Origin: Solibacillus silvestris_B
Lineage (GTDB): Bacteria > Bacillota > Bacilli > Bacillales_A > Planococcaceae
DNA: 26,699 bases
Assembly: GCF_051967575.1 (NCBI RefSeq)
Contig: NZ_JBQCJW010000040.1
Location: 1-26,699 of the forward strand
Reading direction: 5' to 3'
The notes beneath the pieces were generated by a model that was given only the letters and a program-made list of their open reading frames with translations, was not told the DNA's origin and ran no database searches. This document shows positions 24,644 through 26,699 of the stretch, piece after piece (positions within the stretch are counted from its first letter, which is position 1; every line of letters begins with the position of its first letter). Made by a program: the position numbers and the translations under genes.

Positions 24644-25633
24644 TTAAACGTGACGGATTACTTTAAAGCACCATTCCTTGTCCTGCCACTGACGCACAAT
24701 CAATCCGCGCTGTTCTGCAAGTAGTGCTAGCCCGACAATTTCAGAAACCGTAAATACAAAATACTTTGCGAATCGTGCTCCATAAAGCGCCACCCCTAAC
24801 TGCTTCGCTGTATGATGCCCTTCACGGATTTTCGTTACGAGTTTCTGCAGCTTATATTCAATTTTGCTTAAGCTCTTTTCCATCACTTCATCCAAATTTC
24901 GGAAAATCGCTCCGTGCCCAGCAAAGACATATTGAACGGGATATGCTTTTATTTTTCCGATAGAGTGTATATATTGGGTTACCGGATTTGTCAATTTTCC
25001 TAAGTCATCATGGTCGATTAAAGCATTCGTCATTCCTGTGCCCAATAAAAAGTCGCCCGCAAATAACCAGCCTACCTCTTCATCAAACAAACAAATCGAA
25101 TCAGGCGAATGACCAGGAGCAGTCACTGCACGCAAGCCCTCTATTTGTTGCCCTTCCTCTATTGGAATAATGGTCGGATGCAGCATTACCTGCTCTTTAT
25201 TGCGAAGGGTGTTTTCCATTTTAGCCATCCGTTCATGAGAAAATTCCGTTACCCCATATTGCTCATACAACTCATAGTAAAAGGCAAGCTTCTGCCGCAA
25301 ATAATCATCTTCACATTTTAGGCGGGGGATGGCGATTTCACTGGCATATACAGGAATTGGGTGCCCCCTCGTAATTTGATTCACTACCCCGATATGATCG
25401 TTATGAAAATGCGTTAGTATGATGCGGGTAATTTGAGTAATTTCAATATTATATTCTTTTAATTTCCGGTAGAAAAACTGCTCAAATTCTTCATTTTCAA
25501 TGCCCGCGTCAATTAATGTATAGTCATTTCCATTTTGATATACATAACAGTTAATGCTTCCCAATCCATTATAATCAGAAGGGAAAATAATCGGGTAAAC
25601 GGCTTTGTCGCCTATCTTTAAAATGGCATCCAT
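24644..25633 (-). CDS. MBL-fold metallo-hydrolase
   Basis: A 329-residue cytoplasmic metallo-beta-lactamase-fold hydrolase. The zinc-binding motif HFHNDH (H75, H77, D79, H80) is intact, followed by APGHSPDS (H175), FAGD (D194) and FAGHG (H240), so the dinuclear metal site is complete. Members with this layout include glyoxalase II-like, quorum-quenching lactonase-like and RNase Z-like enzymes; the C-terminal helical extension (about 250-329) resembles the glyoxalase II/LACTB2-type group. The substrate cannot be named. The ATG at 25633 has AGGTGG a few nt upstream. It stands alone, convergent with the LRR gene, with an isolated TATAAT on the minus strand at 25724-25719 as a possible -10 box. 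Confidence 0.88.
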   Translation of the reverse strand: MDAILKIGDKAVYPIIFPSDYNGLGSINCYVYQNGNDYTLIDAGIENEEFEQFFYRKLKEYNIEITQITRIILTHFHNDHIGVVNQITRGHPIPVYASEIAIPRLKCEDDYLRQKLAFYYELYEQYGVTEFSHERMAKMENTLRNKEQVMLHPTIIPIEEGQQIEGLRAVTAPGHSPDSICLFDEEVGWLFAGDFLLGTGMTNALIDHDDLGKLTNPVTQYIHSIGKIKAYPVQYVFAGHGAIFRNLDEVMEKSLSKIEYKLQKLVTKIREGHHTAKQLGVALYGARFAKYFVFTVSEIVGLALLAEQRGLIVRQWQDKEWCFKVIRHV

Positions 25634-26191
25634 TCTTCCACCTGCTCCCGCTGTCTTATAATTTGATGCACGGAAAAGGCTTGTCTCGAAATCAATTCCA
25701 GGCAGCCCCAGTGCAACTATTATACGAAATGCGTCAATATTTTTCTTTATTTAATAATGTATCTTTATAATATCTTAATATGCGAATATCAAACAGTGAA
25801 AAAAGGTTTGCCTCCTTACACAAGCATTTCGATTTCACTTTCGCGGGTAAGTTCAGCTTAATATAAACTTTGTACTAAAAAGCATCCTACATGGCTGCTT
25901 ATATTAACATAAGCATTCACAGTAAGGAATATAGAATTCTCTTGTAAAAGAAAAAGCGCATTTCTTGGTTCAAAAGTGCGCAAGTTTGTTGAATGATTTC
26001 AACTGCAGATTACTTATGATCCTGTTCGCTTTGACGTTCTAAATTTGAATTTAATTTTTTTGGATAATAAAAATTAGTGATACCCGTCAGCCTCTCTACT
26101 TTTTAGATACAAATTCTGATCCTTAATCAAGTAACAATCTAAATCAAGTAAATAAAAGAAAATAAAGAAATACACTTGACTAATCGTAAGA
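25634..26191. other. Gene-less AT-rich stretch upstream of the MBL gene
   Basis: I see no protein gene on either strand. The left end probably holds the MBL promoter (TATAAT on the minus strand at 25724-25719, with no good -35). One palindrome of the second repeat type lies at 25956-25981. Nothing else stands out. Confidence 0.5.
25956..25981. repeat. Imperfect palindrome, second repeat type (second copy)
   Basis: GCGCATTTCTTG (25956-25967) and CAAAAGTGCGC (25971-25981) are inverted repeats with a small bulge around GTT. It shares the design GCGCA-YTTCTTG with the copy at 7894-7918. Confidence 0.45.
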
Positions 26192-26216
26192 AATAAGCGG
26201 AGTTTTTCCGTTTATT
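26192..26216. repeat. Dispersed copy of the 25-bp palindrome
   Basis: Left arm AATAAGCGGAG and right arm TTCCGTTTATT around TTT, the same 25-bp length and design as the cluster at 7552-7739. The right flank CATCAGAT matches CCTCAGAT after the unit at 7715-7739, and similarity continues weakly to AACTT, so the mobile or duplicated unit may be longer than 25 bp. Confidence 0.75.
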
Positions 26217-26699
26217 CATCAGATTGACAGCTAAACTTTGGATAATATATTAATAATCACCGTAAGAACAGAGGCTCTTAGGCGCCTATCAAACTTCGGG
26301 GGGACAAAAACCCAAGTCTATGTGGTATGGCCCGAATTGCTTACATCGTGTGAGAAGCAAATGTTGGAGGACTCAACGCAAAAGCAAAAGCCCCAACACT
26401 TTTTTCACGAAGGAACCTAGTTTGCACGATTTGCCTGAAAGGGGACAATTGTCTACGACGTCAAATCCTATAATTTCTTTAATAAGAACAAAAACGCTAA
26501 AGCGCCCGTTCAACTCCGCCAGACATTGAAGGACCCGACGCAAAAGTAAACGGTCTACCACTTTTGCATAGGGTACTGAAAATCTGTCTTCTTTATTGAG
26601 GACTTCCATCTCAATTAACAGGTTTTCTACTGGCACAACAATCGGACTCGTTTCTTCAGGAATTATGTCTGTTTATTTTATACGCTAGCTGAATATCCC
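26217..26699. other. Right-end stretch with a diverged internal repeat, no convincing gene
   Basis: Short open frames exist on both strands, including an 87-codon minus-strand frame from GTG 26636 to 26373, but none has a good ribosome site or recognisable protein. Two 40-bp segments, 26364-26403 and 26526-26565, match at 31 of 40 positions, sharing the core ACGCAAAAG, and lie 162 bp apart. It may be a decayed gene, a structured non-coding element or part of a multicopy repeat that continues past the window. Confidence 0.45.

Noticed and set aside
26238..26636. Short open frames of 60-87 codons on both strands at the right end
   Set aside because: They overlap each other, lack good ribosome sites and carry the internal repeat with a stop in one copy. 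I keep the region as a finding, not as genes.

Overview
The window looks like a chromosomal segment of a low-GC, Gram-positive Bacillales bacterium. The best guess is a member of the Planococcaceae/Caryophanaceae, such as Solibacillus or Lysinibacillus. The grounds are strong AGGAGG-type ribosome binding sites, several TTG and GTG starts, S-layer-homology (SLH) surface proteins, a Bacillus-type hut locus and a clade-3 catalase. The genus is an inference from gene content. I see no rRNA, tRNA, CRISPR, phage genes or insertion-sequence transposase.

Layout. (1) 177-5445, minus strand: a histidine/urocanate catabolic operon in the order YjiH-type carrier, hutU, hutI, hutG. Genes are tightly packed (32-nt gap, 6-nt gap, then a 4-nt GTGA overlap) and end at a strong bidirectional hairpin. 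hutH is not in the window. (2) 5602-7077, plus strand: a divergent AraC-type regulator whose N-terminal receiver domain has lost its acidic residues and carries Glu at the phospho-acceptor position. It is the natural candidate regulator of the hut operon. (3) 7223-8105: a small membrane protein, then nearly 700 bp without a gene, carrying a cluster of 25-bp imperfect palindromes. (4) 8106-9953, minus: an SLC13/DASS permease with two RCK_C (TrkA-C) domains, divergent from katA (10261-11736), which has PerR-like boxes upstream. (5) 11980-14713: a TetR regulator convergent with a two-gene operon of a KstD-like flavoprotein and a CoxG-like SRPBCC protein. That operon has a clean sigma-A-like promoter and a perfect 6-bp inverted repeat at the expected transcription start. 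(6) 14944-15873, minus: an AEC-family transporter. (7) 16118-24490: a surface-protein island of three genes: a roughly 1570-residue C-terminal-SLH protein with a degenerate transglutaminase fold, a 353-residue N-terminal-SLH protein with an unrecognised C-terminal domain, and a secreted 717-residue BspA-type leucine-rich-repeat protein with 15 gap-free 22-residue repeats. (8) 24644-25633, minus: an MBL-fold hydrolase. (9) 25634-26699: about 1 kb without a convincing gene, carrying one more copy of the 25-bp palindrome and a diverged internal repeat.

How the genes may work together. The carrier would import histidine or urocanate. HutU, HutI and HutG then convert urocanate to glutamate and formamide, with the first enzyme (HutH) encoded elsewhere or absent. 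The KstD-like/SRPBCC pair may act on one hydrophobic substrate under TetR control. The three surface proteins probably contribute to cell-envelope architecture or adhesion. Items most worth a second look are the phosphomimetic-looking receiver, the pseudo-transglutaminase in the giant SLH protein, the dispersed 25-bp palindrome family, the TetR/KstD operator architecture, and the repeat-bearing stretch at the right end.
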